Shown here piece after piece: positions 32,168-45,789 of a stretch of 64,000 nt of DNA (positions within the stretch are counted from its first letter, which is position 1; every line of letters begins with the position of its first letter). The notes under the pieces are model-generated. The model was not told the DNA's origin, did not search any database, and saw only the letters and a list, made by a program, of their open reading frames with translations. The stretch covers positions 472,790 through 536,789 of the forward strand of contig KB722736.1 of assembly GCA_000349905.1 (NCBI GenBank), in the 5' to 3' direction. Source of the DNA: Volvariella volvacea V23 (Eukaryota > Basidiomycota > Agaricomycetes > Agaricales > Pluteaceae). The position numbers were made by a program, and so were the translations under genes.

Positions 32168-34074
32168 TGCAATGCGAATGGGGAATACGAGGCGAACATG
32201 TTCGTTGGATTTGGGTGGTGGCCTCCTCGTCTTGTTTTGTTTCATCTACTCGTCGACTCGGTTCACAACATCTTGCTGATGATACCCTGGTTTTTTGTAA
32301 AATCACACTGTGCATTTTTCAGCGGATGCCCATCTCTTTTTTTCTTTCTTTTCTCTCTCCGACTCGATTTGTGTGTCCTGTGTTGTGTTTTATTCATATT
32401 GTATGATTAGAGATCACGATATTGATATTAGTGCTCGTTTCGCTTTTGCTGTTATACAAGTACGATGGTGCTTTTAGCCTACTGTACGTAGTAGGGATAG
32501 ATGTGATCGCCAATGAAGATGAAACACCTTTTTGGGTTGGACGTTTGATCAGCCGTAACACCCAAGCGCTAGCAGAGCAACGGTACTGATGTTTGGGGTA
32601 CTTGGATCGCTTTACAGACCCTGGCATTTCATGCCTCCAGTCCGTCGCGACTTGGGTCATCGATGAGTTCAAGCCCCTCAAGCCCCACAAATTCACACAC
32701 ATCTCGCTCAATACGCAGCCATGCCACTATAAAGAAAATCAGTCTATATATGCTCTTCTATATCATGATATGAACCTGTAGAGACCGCCAGCCGAGGTGA
32801 GGGGAGGGGAATTTTGATATGCACATGGGGGAGGGAGGGGGATACCGGTACCGTATGTATGAGAAAAAGATCTTTCCTGCTTATACCTATTTATATGAAT
32901 GGGAATGGAATGGGAATGCTGATGGGCTACGATGACGATTGAAATGGAAAAGTTTGAGAAGGGGATTGGGAAGAAAAACAAGGGGGAGGGGGCCGCTGGA
33001 GAGAAGTGGAAGGAGAAGTGGGAAGGGTAGGGGCAAGGGAAATAGAAAGTCCAATTGTTCCAGAGAAGGGGAGTGTAACAGTGAAGGCAGAGGGGGAGGT
33101 AGAGATGAAGACGGGCATGAAGAGGCCTGCACGAAAGGACGCAAGGCAGGGAGCGCGTAAGATGAAAGAGTAGCCGGGGCCAGCTATGCAACCACACAGC
33201 CATAAAAAGTCCTAAAATCCCAGGCAGAACCAGTACAGTATAACCAATGACCGTTTGGCCGATAAGGAGCGAGGGAGGGAAACAAGGAACAAGTTGGCTA
33301 TGTCGGCGGCAGCGGTGACGGCGGCCGGTGGGTAAGAACCATAGTGGTGAAAAAGAGAGAAAGGAAGTAGGATGCAAGAATGACAGAAAATTATAAAATA
33401 ATGACCAGAAGGGGGCTATAGTCCTATTGTTGAGATGGTAGCTGAGATAGAGAGGTTGAGGCTTGAACTTGAATGACTAAAAGTGAACCACACATAGAAA
33501 GACATGGAGGAATTCGTAGGGGTGGTGTGACGATAATAGTTATGGCATGGCGATTGGAGACGGAATATGCCGAGAAAAGAAGACAGGAAGAGAAAGGACA
33601 GTTGAGAAGAGGAATAATGCGCAGAAAGATGGTGTGGGTTGCGTATGTAATGCCAGACAGATGCGAGATTAATTGACGGAGAGAAGACAAGGGGGAGGTA
33701 GAAAGGGCAAGGGTGGGAGGGAAGGCCAAGAATCCATTTGTGTGAGACAGACGAGATTTAACGAAATGGAGCGAGATGCTGGTTAGCTGAGCTGGAGTTA
33801 AGTGGGCAAGGGATATCAAGGTGCAGTCATGGTCCACGATCAGGTCTCAGGCCCAAGAACAAATGCAAAGGGGGCAAAGGCAGTGAAAGTGCAAAAGAAG
33901 GTCAAGGGGGATCGTCGGCGCTCCAGGGACACCAGGTCATGTCGCCCAGCGCGCTCGCGCCCGTTCATTATATCGGCACAAGAGAGTCCGAGATGACGAA
34001 CGCTGGCTTGTTCCTTGGCCTGGTGTCTCTGTACTTGTCCTTGTCCTGGCTGGATGCACGTTCATGTAACCGGC
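32168..34074. other. Gene-free stretch with a purine-rich tract
   Basis: After the rgp1 stop comes a T/C-rich 3' flank (around 32338 tttttttctttcttttctctctcc). Then about 32930-33760 the plus strand is strongly A/G-rich, so the minus strand is pyrimidine-rich downstream of the minus-strand gene ending at 34075. No coding region seen. Confidence 0.5.
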
Positions 34075-37000
34075 TTAATAGTCTTTCCCCTTTGAAGATA
34101 ACGTCGGCCTAGATACCAGCAAAACAAATAACGTCCGTCAGCCAACCGGTGGTTGGGCGATAAGAAACGCAGGAGCTCACCTCCTGAGTTTGACGACAAT
34201 AGTCCTGCAAGAAAGAGGAAAAATACATCGCGTTAGCAACAATCCCCAGCCGACAAGAACAAACCCACCTCAAACTCATCAACTTGAGAGAATGCCATCT
34301 CGACTTGGCACCGACCTTGGCCTTGGCCTCTGCCTCTGCCTCTCCCTCATTCACACTCGTAACCGTAATAGTAGTCTCACTAGAAACAGACTTCACCGTC
34401 AACGTCGACGCCGACGTCGAGCTCGAACTCGAACTCTTAATCGAACTCGTCGAACTAGACGTCAAAGCCGATCTCTCCTTCTCTCTCTGTTTCTTCTCCT
34501 GCTCCTTCTTTTCCTTCTTTTCCTTCTTCCTCTCCTTCTTGTCTTTCTTCTCCTTTTTCTTCACGTTGTCCGAATCCGACCCCCGACCTTCCTTTTCCGT
34601 ACTGGTTTGCTTCCGTGCAGAAGACGATGATGAGTCCGAGTCCGAGGAGCCGGATTTGTCATCGTCATTTTGATTCCGTCCTCGAGGTCGATCAGATTCC
34701 GATATCTTGCCTTCTTGGCCTTGTGCTTGGCCACCAAGAGCACTGGCGTCTGTAATAACAAAAATAATCCGTCAGCCGATAGTTCATGACCGTGAGAGGG
34801 GGGATTAGAAATAGAATCAGAGGGTTGTGGGGAGGGCAAGTAAGAAAGTGGTCAAATTTGAAGCGAGAAAAGCGAAATAGAGAGAAGAAAGGCGTTGACA
34901 TGCGAAAAAAATGTAAATTAGAACGCAAAAAACGTCAACGGCCAAACGTTCGACATTCAAGGTGAATGAATCAGAACCCCAGGTGTAGAAGAATTCGCGA
35001 AGAACACCGGGCGATATCTTCCCCCGGTAATCAATCAATCCATCCATCACCTGCACTCGCCCGCCAGCAGACTCGAAAAAAAAAGCCCAGAGCCCAGTGT
35101 GACACAACTTGACGGGTGAAAAATCAAGAGAGAGAGAAAAAGAAAAAGGGAAGAAGAGAAACGCCAAAACGGAAGGGAAATTCCCGCAAAGCGATGGATT
35201 GGCAGGCAATATGACACCGCTAACCCGCCAGCCGCAGCGCATACATATGCACGTTGCCTATGCAAACGTGAAATCTCCAAGCGCGTTAAGCGAGAGAAAA
35301 TCCTCTCATCCAAGCGGATCACCGTCCGCCGTGCTATGCTTGCCTTGCCTGCCTGGGTGTGACCGCGTCCGAGTCCCACTTCAAATCTCGGCTTCACCTC
35401 GGCCACGTCCACCGCCCAAAAAACCCCGCAACCTCCCGCGAGTTTGCAAGAGAATTCAAAACTCGAGAGAGTGAGGTGATCGCGGGAACAAAGCCCACAT
35501 CCCATGACCCACCGCACTTGACAGGACGGAAGCCCGGAATGGAAGGGATTTACCCCCATATATGCATCAAATGAAGCGGGCGGTAAACCCACAGGGAACC
35601 AGCGGGAATAATTAAATCAAGGAAAATCAGGCGTTGCCGCTCGCTAGCCTGATGCGCAGCATCGTGCATCATCAGTGATGGAGGTGCTGGCCCTGTTGAG
35701 AGGTGTGCCCACGTCTGCGCTCGTGTCCGTTGCATGTCGTGTGGTGTCGTAATACCAAGTGACTGTCCCATTGTCCTCGAGGTGAGGACAAGGGAGTGAC
35801 AAATGCACGCAGAGATAAGGCCTTCCTCCACAGCAGCGGCAGCTGTCGCCGATAGGATAATGCCTGTGTGTACACCCCCACTCGGAAGCATAATTATCGG
35901 CATCGGCACCCGCTTCCAGAGTTCGGGGGTAGGCATAACGGCATGAAGCATTCGAAAGAAAGAAAAAGGGAGAAAAAAAGAAGGCGGGAAAACACGCAGA
36001 CAGGCAGGCAAGCGAGCGGGCTGACAAGCAACACTGAAGCACGAGCACAAGCAAGGGAAAGGAAGGTTTCAAAGGGAAGTGCACAGGAAAACGTGTCCTG
36101 CGTCCGGTATCCCGTCATAATCCATCCACCACCATCTTTGTCAGACGTGTAAAGCTGTCGAGTCTTGGACAGACGGCGATGTGATAGGACAGGATGGGAT
36201 AAGGGGACCCCTAATCCAACGACCCAACCCGATAGCCCAATGAACCAACGAAACAAATAATAACGCAATAGAAACGCATCTGTTCAAATTTGCGCCCAAT
36301 CGTGATCGCAATCGTAATCGCTTGCGGTTACCGCGATAACGCAAATGTAGCGCCAACACTCGGCGCCGGCGATCAAGATTCGAAATAGAATAGAATATAG
36401 ATAAAGGCCTAGGGTCGACCGTATAGGGACACTGGCAGACCCAAACGATGGCCAGGGTGTGTAATGAATTTGGACAGGGTGGAAAAGAAAAGAAAGCCCG
36501 AAACCAAAGCAGAAATTTTGGGCATCCCTCAAACGTGCAACGGAAATGGGCGGCGGGCGGTGTAGTGTGGAGCTCATACAGCACAGCATATATGCGCGCC
36601 ATTGACCACCAACATATGCGCTGGTGCTCGGTAGTATGGTATACTCCCAGGTGGAAACAGATGACGAAAAGCCGAAATTTCCGTCGTTGGGTCATGAGTC
36701 GTTGGCATCACAAGTATATGGATGAGTCATGCCGGAGGCATCAAGGCCACGATGCATGGCGCGTGTGGACACATTTGGGGGGAGGCCATTCGGCATGGAT
36801 GGACGGGGTGACGTGATACTTCCCCCGGGACGAGGACACGGCGCAGGCGCAAAAGACCAAAACACAGAAAAGAGAACAACAAAGCGAAACCGAAGAAGGA
36901 AACAGGAACAAGGAGGGAAGGGCGAGATTGTGGAGTGCGAATGAGCGACTTACCGCCACTGACGAAAATAGAACAGTCCTCGAGCGAGATGACAGCAGAC

Positions 37001-37890
37001 ATGCGCAACGGCGAGGAGGCTTTCAAGCTCGCGGCCTTGGTCGTCCCGCCCGGTGCGGCGCCGATGATGCCCTCTCTCGCATAGTCGCTGCAGTCCATGC
37101 CTGATATTGAGTTTGCATGCCCATGTGGGTACCAATATGGCCTGGGCGACCGTGAGCGCCGTCTTCGTCTTGGGCGTTCGTCGAATACATGTGGTGCAAT
37201 ACCGCTGATGACTTCTCGGGATGTGGGCCTGAAGTTGGCTATCGCCAGTGCTACGGAGGGTGGGAGCGGTGGTGGCGGGTGGTCCCCTGAAGCGTTGTTG
37301 TTGGTCATGGTATTACGTGTGTTGCTGTTCGGAAGCGAAGTAAATGAGGGTGTGCGCTGTCTAGTTGGCGTTGGCGGTCTGGGAGGTGGTGATGATGAAC
37401 GAGAGTATGGATACGGCTGTGCCGAATGTGTCTGTGCGAAATTGCTAAACTGAAACTTGGGCGAGGTCCCAGCGGTGGAAGAGGAGGACGAGGAAGGAAG
37501 GAAGGATATCTGCTGGGGCAGATGTGAGGAGTTGTAGTGATGCGAGTGTGGCGGCTGAAATTGGTGATTGTACAGAGAAGTGGAAGAAGTGGGAGCGGAT
37601 GTGTAAGCAAAGGCGTGATGGAAACTGGAATTGGGTGGGAACTGGAACGGTGGCGGAGACGAGCTTCGACTGGAGCGTCTGGGGCGCTGGGCGGGATATG
37701 CTACTGGAGATGGCGACCGCGGTGGAGGTGTTGGTGGTTGCGGGCTCCACGCCTGGGAGTAGGAGGGAGCATGGTGGTGCGGGGATCTGGCTGCAGGTGG
37801 TGTGGGTGGCCTGGCGGTGTGGCGTATTGGGATAGGATGATGGAGCTTGGCGTGCATGGGCTGAGGCGAGGGGGAAGCAGGTGCAGCCAT
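34075..37890 (-). CDS. Low-complexity hypothetical protein, gene model uncertain
   Basis: The first exon runs from ATG 37890 to about 36951: Pro/Ser-rich, then PLPPSVALAIANFRPTSREV, PRRRRRSRSPRPYWYPHGHA and SPLRMSAVISLEDCSIFVSG before a GTAAGT donor. A downstream block begins after the acceptor at 34754 with DASALGGQAQGQEGKISESD and a Lys/Glu-rich coiled stretch, KKKEKKDKKERKKEKKEKKE. Joining them needs an intron of about 2.2 kb, far longer than any other here, so these may be two genes. The 3' end is also open. One splicing ends SLRTIVVKLRRPTLSSKGKDY at 34075. Another frame offers EMAFSQVDEFEDYCRQTQEA plus DVIFKGERLLSRLHERASS. Basic and Lys/Glu-rich composition suggests a nuclear protein. 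No family recognised. Confidence 0.4.
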
Positions 37891-40800
37891 CTGGGCTTCT
37901 CTGCGAGCTTAGATAGCCTCTCCCGGCGGGTCGACTGTGCTGTGCTGGGCGGAGCGGTGCAAGTTGGCGCACACGTCTGCGGGCAGTGGGCAGAATCGAG
38001 GCGAGGGAGAAATAGACGAATATTATTTGCACGCCGTTTAATGGAAACAGCATCTCCCATGTCCCACCAAAATCTCTGTCGACGATGGCGTGTCCCATTT
38101 TGGCAATCACGTAACGTGACAGCACCCTCGCGTCTTCATTGTCGCCGCTATTTCCATTTATTTTTCTGCTTCTCAGGTACTGCCTCCAATCGGCCTGTCA
38201 CCCACTCGCCTGAATCTCAGCCCAATCTGCAGTCGCACCAATACGCCCTGCCGGCCCTGCTGCTGGCTAAATCCACCCTGAATGACTCCTACACACGCTT
38301 ATCCATGCACAATGCACTGTTGCAACGTGCAGACAACAGCATCCCCGAATACTCTTGTTCTTATCTTCTCGCCCGTGCGTCAAACCGACTCAATTCACCC
38401 ACCCTCCTCTCAGGGCCCGAGCCTCCCAGTGCATTTCATCTTCCCTGGGCGTTTCATCGCCATATTATTATTACCTCGTATCAGCATCACCCGCCCAACC
38501 CCCTTTTAGCACACATTTCCCCTGACGATAAGTAGCCTGTCCAATAAGCTTGCAACCCGACAAACCTTGCAGAGCTCTATAGCTAAAGCGCTAACCGCCG
38601 GGCTCCATCTTGATAGGTCTCATTTACGACATACCACCAGCCAACCGCCCATCAAGAAACTCTTGGTTCTTGCTCGACGCACACTCGTCATTCTTCGCTC
38701 CGGTGCAGCGGTGCGCACGTTCAATGACTCATCATATCACCAGTGGACACAATGCGCAGTTTTACACTTATCTGGTTTTCCCCTCCCTCCGCTCTCCGAG
38801 TTTCCCTCCGAACTGTTATCTGCCATGGCACTTCGATCCGCGAATGTGCATAATAGCCATATGTGTCCATCCGACTGAGCTTGTGTCATAATCCACACCG
38901 CACCTGACATCAATCTATCGCCACCCTCGTGCATACCATCGACATCACTGTCATCGTTATCGCTGATTCATTGTCCATCTTCTGCTTCCGATACGCGCGT
39001 GCATCTCGGTATCTAGGCTGATATCCAGGCTACTGCAATTACTGTCATTGTATCCTCGAAACTAGCGAACCCTTCAAAAATTTAGCGCTTGATTCTAATG
39101 AACACCTCCCTTCCTTTCCGGGTGACCGAGCATCCGAATCCGACTCCGAGTCCAATTCCCGGAAAGGACAACAGCATTGACAATTACCCTAAAACGGCAG
39201 CCCCATCTCCCAGATAAGAAAAAGAAAAAGACAAACACAACTGGCCGGCCCTGAGGCCCGATTACGCGCCAGGTGACTACGAGATTCAAATTGACATTCA
39301 GCACGAGTGACGTTGGCTGAACGAACCGGAGGGTCTCGAATCCTTTAATCGAACGTAAGGAGGCCTGGGAGCATCCGAGTCGATTTATACCACCTTTGGT
39401 AATCCACGTTGTAGTCCTCAAAGGAATCGCTGCCCTCCGGTCGGGGGTTGGATAGCTGATGCTGTGCTGTTGTGTTTGTGCGCGTGTGCGGTATAGATCC
39501 CGCAATCAGCTTCGATGTGCAGCATACATGATGCGATGTATACTGCTCGGTGTGTTCTATGTGCTATACAGTGGTACCGTCTCTGTAGCATGCCACCTAT
39601 CAATGTGAAAACACCCTTCAACTTTGATCATCATGGAACCCGTTCGTCATCCTGTTCAGCAGCGGAGAATTCACCGGGTCCCACACTCGCCATCGTGGCG
39701 GATAGCACCAGCAGTCAACGCTGTATCGGGAGATGGGGCAGCATGGGTACGGTCCACATCATTTATATATGAAGGAATTCGAAGAAAGGAGGGAAGGACG
39801 AGCCCTTTTTTTCAAGTTCCACTTGAACGTTCTCGGGACCGTGTGGCGCTGGGCGGCCCGTACACACGAGGCAGGTCCATTCTGGCAAAATTGCCTACAG
39901 CCCTCCCCCTTTTTCTTTGGAGATTTGTGTGTAGACGGGCGTTTATGTGTACATACGTGTGTTTTGACAAACATTCCGTCACGATCAGGAGGACAAATGC
40001 AGCTGCTAGGCACGAGATCCAGGTACTCGAGTTTCTGTACACTACCAGTAGTTTCAAGCACAGTGAAGGGTTATGTACTTGTGATTAGCGTGAAACGTCG
40101 ACGTCGCTTCGCGTTCACGTTCGCGTTCGTGTTCACGCTCAAAACAAAACGAGGACCCGTCACCCTCATGCATGCCTCAGGTCTGTCTAGGATTTTCCAA
40201 TTCATCGCGTGGTGTATACATTATCCAGCAAATTCTAGCGCTATCATTCCTCCAGAAGGTACGCGTATATACGTATATATTATATGTTATCTAGCAATTT
40301 ATTTCCTGTGCCGGCAAACATCGGTACGCGCTGCGACTCGGACTGCGCTTAAGCCGTCCTTCTTTTTCCTTCTTCTTTCTTTCGACATTCAATGGCCTGG
40401 CCTCATAGGTCCACTGCGCACCCTGCCAGTGACCAGAACAGGATTCAGCATTCAGAAATCCAGAATTTGGGATTTGCGACCCAGGATTCAGGCTCCCTTC
40501 CTTTCCTCTCCAACTCCAATTCTGTGCCCGGCGTTCGATGCTTAGTCTTAACATTGGGGTTGGTGCTTCGAATTCCCCACCGGTGCTCAGGCTGTCATCC
40601 GGATGGACCCCCATTCACACGCACACTGTATTTGTCCAGATTCAGGCTGGTGCTCTGGCCTGAACGAACTACTTGTGCTGTCCTCCCAGCCACTGGTCTT
40701 CTGAGCTAGCCTTCACGCCCCGACTCTCCTGAGGTTTGGGTCGAACAGCTGTAAAGTGGCACATGCACATTATTTCATCATGGTGTTTCGATGACTATCT

Positions 40801-43461
40801 ATTCGCAGTCATATGCATCGTGGCATCTGCCGTTCACACCGCCCACATTAGACTTACTCAGGTTTGGCTGAGACACGAACTGGCTGCGCGCTCACGTCAG
40901 CGACACCATGACTGGCACTGGCAGTGATACAGTAAAGAGGGTTGCCCAACTCAAAGTGGGGCGAGCCACGCTGGTGCCTGATCGATATGTATCAGACTCG
41001 ACGCATTGGAATTGGAATCGGAATCGGAAGGCTGGCACTCGTGATTGGCGCTGGATGCGGAGTTGGGACAGCAATTCAGTTCGCACACTATCGGATTCCA
41101 TACAGCCTGTCACTTTTTCATATCGTGTCGCAGCGTGGGCGCACCGTGACAGGTGCGCAATGCAATGGCACGCTGATAGTGCTTTTGATACCGTGATGCT
41201 GATGCTGTCAGTTCAATGCTCGCGAGGTTGGTATATATTCAATACAGTGACGTACATCCCGCTATACGTACAGCCTGAATACAGTCCCAATCATGCTCCG
41301 CGTTTGGATATAGTCAAAGTCCATGAAATCAGAGCCGTCGTACCAGCGATCATGACGCCCAGCCGGGAGAAACGCTGACCGCGGCGATCTCTGAATGCAA
41401 GATAGGACGTGAACGTGAATCATGTCATAACCTGGCACGCCAGAAGATGTGGGGAAATTTCCAGCACCTTATCGTGCTTCCAACTTGCTCCGCTATCGGC
41501 AGTGGAAAAATCTGGAGATGCACCATAGCGTCATGCGTTGTGTGTATATATCACTGGCACTTGGCGTGCAGTATGCTGGGTATACATGCACACATATACT
41601 ACTCCAGCTCAGGCCTAGGCTGGCGATAAGCCCTCAATCGTGGCCTACGATTTCAATGCACCAGGCCCCTGGTGCAGGTCTGTCCGCTATGTACCCCAGC
41701 CCCGCAGTTGGCCAAAACTTGAAGCCACCAAATCCGCACCGCCAGGCTCAACACTCAGACCACCCGGGCCAGTGGTAAAGACCGCACAAGTCAGGTCCCA
41801 GCGACACACCTGACCCGCGACTGGGCGGGTCCAGTGCTGTCACTGTCCGTGTCACTGCTCCTGCACACGCCCATGTGAGCGGGGGGGCTCGGGACGACTG
41901 GCGCGGTGATCATGGCGGCCTCAGGCTGACCTGAGCCTGAGGGAACGCTCAGGAATGTTGGCGGTCACGCGACGGCGGGAATCCGAGATTGTTGAACTTT
42001 ATCGATATCCCTGCTGCTGAGTCTATTCCTCGTGTCCCCTTACTGCCGGTGCTGGCGACTCTGAGGGTCCCCCCCGCTCACGTCACTGCGGTGGTGTCGG
42101 TGGCCCGCGGGCTGGTCAGGCTCCAAGGGGAGGCGAGGTCGCGGGAGTCGTGAAGGGAAGCACCGCCCATGTACGCCCGCCCATTGGTTGTAGTGGCAAG
42201 TCCGGGCAAGACGGAGTTGATGTCGGAGGATATGCATAGAGTTGGGTGTACATACTACTGCATGCTAGTGCGATCGCTGCGGGGAATAGCCTCTGGTTCG
42301 CCTCCTTCTTACTGCCAGTGGTATGCCTGGAACCTGTGACCAGTACTTCCAAGTCGGGTTGCGGTCATTCAAAATCAGTCGTGGACGTTGGTGATCGGGG
42401 CAGTTGTTGGGCTGAAGCTGGGATTATTGATGGCTATAACACGCAGATAGGGTAGGGGCATCACGGTTTGGTATTTCTGGTGCTGCACCCCGCTTGGACT
42501 ATAGTATGGGCTACAGCACTGTGCGACTGAATTTCAGATAAGTTCACTGAGAACAAAAGAAAAGAATAAATAGAACAACAAAGAAGAGGGGGGAAACGAC
42601 TACGCTACCTTTGTGTTTGCGCTCTCACTGAACCTGAACGCGTGCGGGCGGATTCAAACCGAAATACAAGCACACTGAATCAAGTCGCCGCAGCCCGCCA
42701 ATAACCCATTCAGGCTGAAAGGTAGGTCTTGGTTGACAGTAACGTTAATAGACGCCTTACCAATGGATCAGGATCGGGGTCGGGGTGGGAAGGAAGCTGA
42801 TAGTCTGCGCCCAGGCTTATTAAGTCAAAGAAGGCGTTTATTCCATAACGGAAAGGCGATAATGCCGGGGTAGGCGCGATAAGAGCTAGAGCAAGAGGTC
42901 TTGGAGTTGGAGATGAAAGAGAAGGTGGGAAGCGGAGCACCCAGCGATGTGGTGTACGCAAGTACAGGGTAAAGGAAGGAAGCCGAACTGGCATCAAGGA
43001 GCAGAACACCATGGCTGCCCAACCGAGTAGTCGCAATGCAAGAATGATTCATGAAGTGGAGTTGGTGGAGCTAGATTCGATTGAGTACAGCATCCGCAAA
43101 TTGTCCCCAGACGGACCAGAACTGGAGGCACGGGGCACACAGGGTAGGGGAGAAGATCCAAACTGAGGCTAAAACTAACAGGGAAGGCACCAACATCGAA
43201 TTCGCCAACACGAGAAAGAAGAAAAGCTGTGCGATAAGCCTCACCAGATAGTTTGTTCTCCCGCTGTTGGTGCAGTGACAACACTCCAACTTACACAACC
43301 TTCTATGATCATGAGTACAATTGCATGCATGCGATCTGATCACTACCACATAAATAGCATCCCTTCTCTTCTCACTCGGTGGTGATAGACAGACAGATGG
43401 CCAGATTAGCTGAAGATAGCCTTCCCTCTCTGCTCTCCCACTCGCTGGCTTCCGTCCGCGA
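37891..43461. other. Gene-poor 5.6-kb region
   Basis: I find no supportable gene on either strand. Open frames here (the longest at 39733-40545 plus, 270 codons) look like chance translations: no motif, no splice partners, odd composition. The sequence carries many short GC/AT-mixed words and small simple repeats, for example gaattggaatcggaatcgg near 41010 and cgttcacgttcgcgttcg near 40115. It may be regulatory, a long non-coding transcript unit, or old repeat debris. Confidence 0.45.
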
Positions 43462-44944
43462 TTAGAACCTATTACGCTTTCGTAGTGGCTTCGCTGCAGC
43501 ATCTTGAGGACTCCTAAACAGATGCATACCAAGATAACAGGTTAGGAGTATTCGGCGAGATAACAACAGCAGGGTAATGAAAGAGGGTAGGAAGTGCCAA
43601 GAAAAAGTAAAGGGAAAGGATGGAATGAAGGGTAGGTTAAGTGGTGAGGATAGTTTGATAACCACCTCCCCGAGAGATAGGGTATTATGAAAGCAACGCG
43701 TGTTTGTGGTTTGATAGAGGCAAACCGAAGATAGAAAGGAGAGAGACGTAATAGATGGACTCACTTCCTGCTAGTTTTAACTTTTGTGAAGTCTGCTGGT
43801 TCATCCACGTCCATAGGAGCATCTGCACCAGAATACCCGAATCCGCGTTGATCTGAGAACAATGCAGGATTAATACCCGGTCCTCTTCTAGGTCCCATTG
43901 GTGCTTTCTCTCTATACTTCTCGTATACTTCCTTCAAATTAGCTTGAAGAGCTTTCTCGTGTTCTTGTTGAGCAAGCTTTTGAGCGGCTGTTTCAGATGA
44001 AATGGCAGCAATTTTTTCATCTAGCGTTGCGAGGACGTTGGCTGTCATAGTGGCCCTGAAAACAAAGATAAGCAACGCGGTGATGAGGCCTATATCAACA
44101 ATTCAGATGTCATAGTGCTGTACTTACCAATCCGTTAAAGCGGCCAACACACTCTCCAACCTGCCTGGTTCCAAATCCCTTCCCATAGTGTACTCAATCT
44201 CCAACTGCCCCTCCTTCTGATCCAGCTTCCCGCGCAGGATGTCAAGATAAATGGCATCAATGATAAGGTCTTCCAGTTCTCGGACATTGGCCATCTCGAG
44301 TTCTTTCAACAGGTAGGGGTATGGAAGAATCTGCATAAAAGGTTGATATCAACTCGGTCAGGATAACTGGTGATTGATGTATAGTGCGCGCGCTCGGGGT
44401 TATGAATCGATTACTGGGACGAAAAGACACAATGAACACTTACTCGACGCTCAGTCGCAAGGGTTACAATAGAAAGATGCTTTAACTTGGTGATCTGCGC
44501 TTGATTTAGTGGAGGTAGGGAGTCCTTATTTGCTGCATATCGCCCAAGATGAATGTCGTATCAAGGAGATCATTTAACAGCATGGTGCTCACCGACATAG
44601 TCCTGATACGTCCTATATGCGAACAATTGCAGTAATGACAGGAACTTTCCATGTTGCTCACTCTTCCCCAACTAAATCCATGGCAGTAATCCACCGCGTC
44701 AACAAAGATCAATCAGCGCGCCAAGAACGTTTTGATGCGGATGAGGATGAAACACGCTGAGGTCCATGATTGAGTCGGCGCGTACCTCTTGGATATTGGG
44801 CAGCTCTAGCAACTCAGAAAACACGAAAACACCAGGCGCAGCAGTGGCGTCTTGAATTAGCTTAGCGGCAGCGGCGCCTTTGACTGATTTGCCCATCAAG
44901 AGGAATGGTTCAAGTTTCGCTGCAAAGTGCGAGCCCAGGTCCAT
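43462..44944 (-). CDS. CSN7: COP9 signalosome complex subunit 7
   Basis: PCI-domain subunit of the COP9 signalosome, which removes Nedd8 from cullin-RING ligases. Six exons on the minus strand: 44944-44786, 44671-44593, 44532-44444, 44330-44128, 44055-43765 and 43513-43462. All junctions are in phase, 873 nt, 290 residues. The order is typical: MDLGSHFAAKLEPFLLMGKS, VFVFSELLELPNIQE, LQLFAYRTYQDYV, LNQAQITKLKHLSIVTLA, then the PCI winged-helix signature ILPYPYLLKELEMANVRELE with DLIIDAIYLDILRGKLDQ. A helical tail (TLDEKIAAISSETAAQKLA) and a Lys/Arg-rich end follow. It would act on the same SCF ligases that F-box proteins serve; adjacency to the F-box-like array is probably chance. Confidence 0.94.
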
Positions 44945-45789
44945 GGTGACTTAGTTGGAAAAGCGAGATTTAATGTTGGATAGGGTGGGGATAATAGGTT
45001 GATTGGTTCCGCCTGCAGTGGCGACAATGATGAGATACCAGATGACTGAGAAGAGGGGCTATTGGCCTTGGGATTCAACAAGGGTAAATAACCGGTGGTG
45101 GCGCTGAGCACGACTCTGCTGGTAAGAATGACAGCGCTATATGTACTGGCTATCTGGAACACCATATCAAGCACAGGAGAGACTCGATAGCACCCACACA
45201 TTTAATTCGGCTCCGACACAAAAGCGTCATTAATCTCTCCTCCCGGTTGGTGCAAGGACTGACCATGTAATCGGAGGGTAGTGTGGGCGCTTCGGATTCC
45301 CAACTGTTTAAGATGCGGCATTGCTTTAAATTCGCATAGGAGGATAAGCTTGGGTAATTTAAGTACGCAAAAAATACCTCGAAATTCATCTAACATATAC
45401 CGCAAATGTAGGAATGTAATCTTATTGATTAAAACCTCGGGATCCCGTAACTAACCCGCTGGCCAGGGCTCAAACTCATCAGAATCCGACTCGTCAATTT
45501 CAGGTCTCCGTGCGCTGGCCATTCGAAATCCTTGAAGGCCAGAAGAGGTGAAAACCATGGTTGACTGCTCAGGCTCAACAGCTACTCCACTCCACAAAAC
45601 ACCCCCTCGTATTGTGCTTGTAGTAACTTGGCCGATATCCACGGACTACTCTGTCGCTGAAACGCCTAGATATTGGGGAAAAGTGGCAGGGACTCTGCTA
45701 TCGAGGCTATGTCACCACCAAGAGCAATAAATAAAGTCAATATGACATTGAAGGTCATTGCGAAAAATAAAAGATTAGATTGTCAGTAT
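44945..45789 (-). other. Unassigned remnants downstream of the F-box-like array
   Basis: Minus-strand open pieces look protein-like but do not join into a gene. About 45642-45451 encodes a tail ending RRPEIDESDSDEFEPWPAG before a stop. About 45405-45300 encodes Leu-rich text LKLPKLILLCEFKAMPHLKQ, reminiscent of F-box/LRR proteins. They could be the 3' part of a decayed gene. The csn7 promoter also lies here. Confidence 0.35.

Noticed and set aside
36141..36695. A 184-codon minus-strand open frame within the proposed long intron
   Set aside because: No motif, starts in no plausible context and lacks family-like composition; kept only as a possibility within the uncertain gene model.
39733..40545. 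A 270-codon plus-strand open frame
   Set aside because: No motif and no splice partners, and it covers simple-repeat text (Arg/Phe-rich RRRRFAFTFAFVFTL). It is probably chance.
42640..42675. A T-arm-like word (ggattcaaacc) suggesting a second tRNA
   Set aside because: No acceptor, D or anticodon stem can be formed around it.
43071..43532. A 153-codon minus-strand frame at the csn7 3' end
   Set aside because: It overlaps the last csn7 exon in another frame and contains no recognisable domain.
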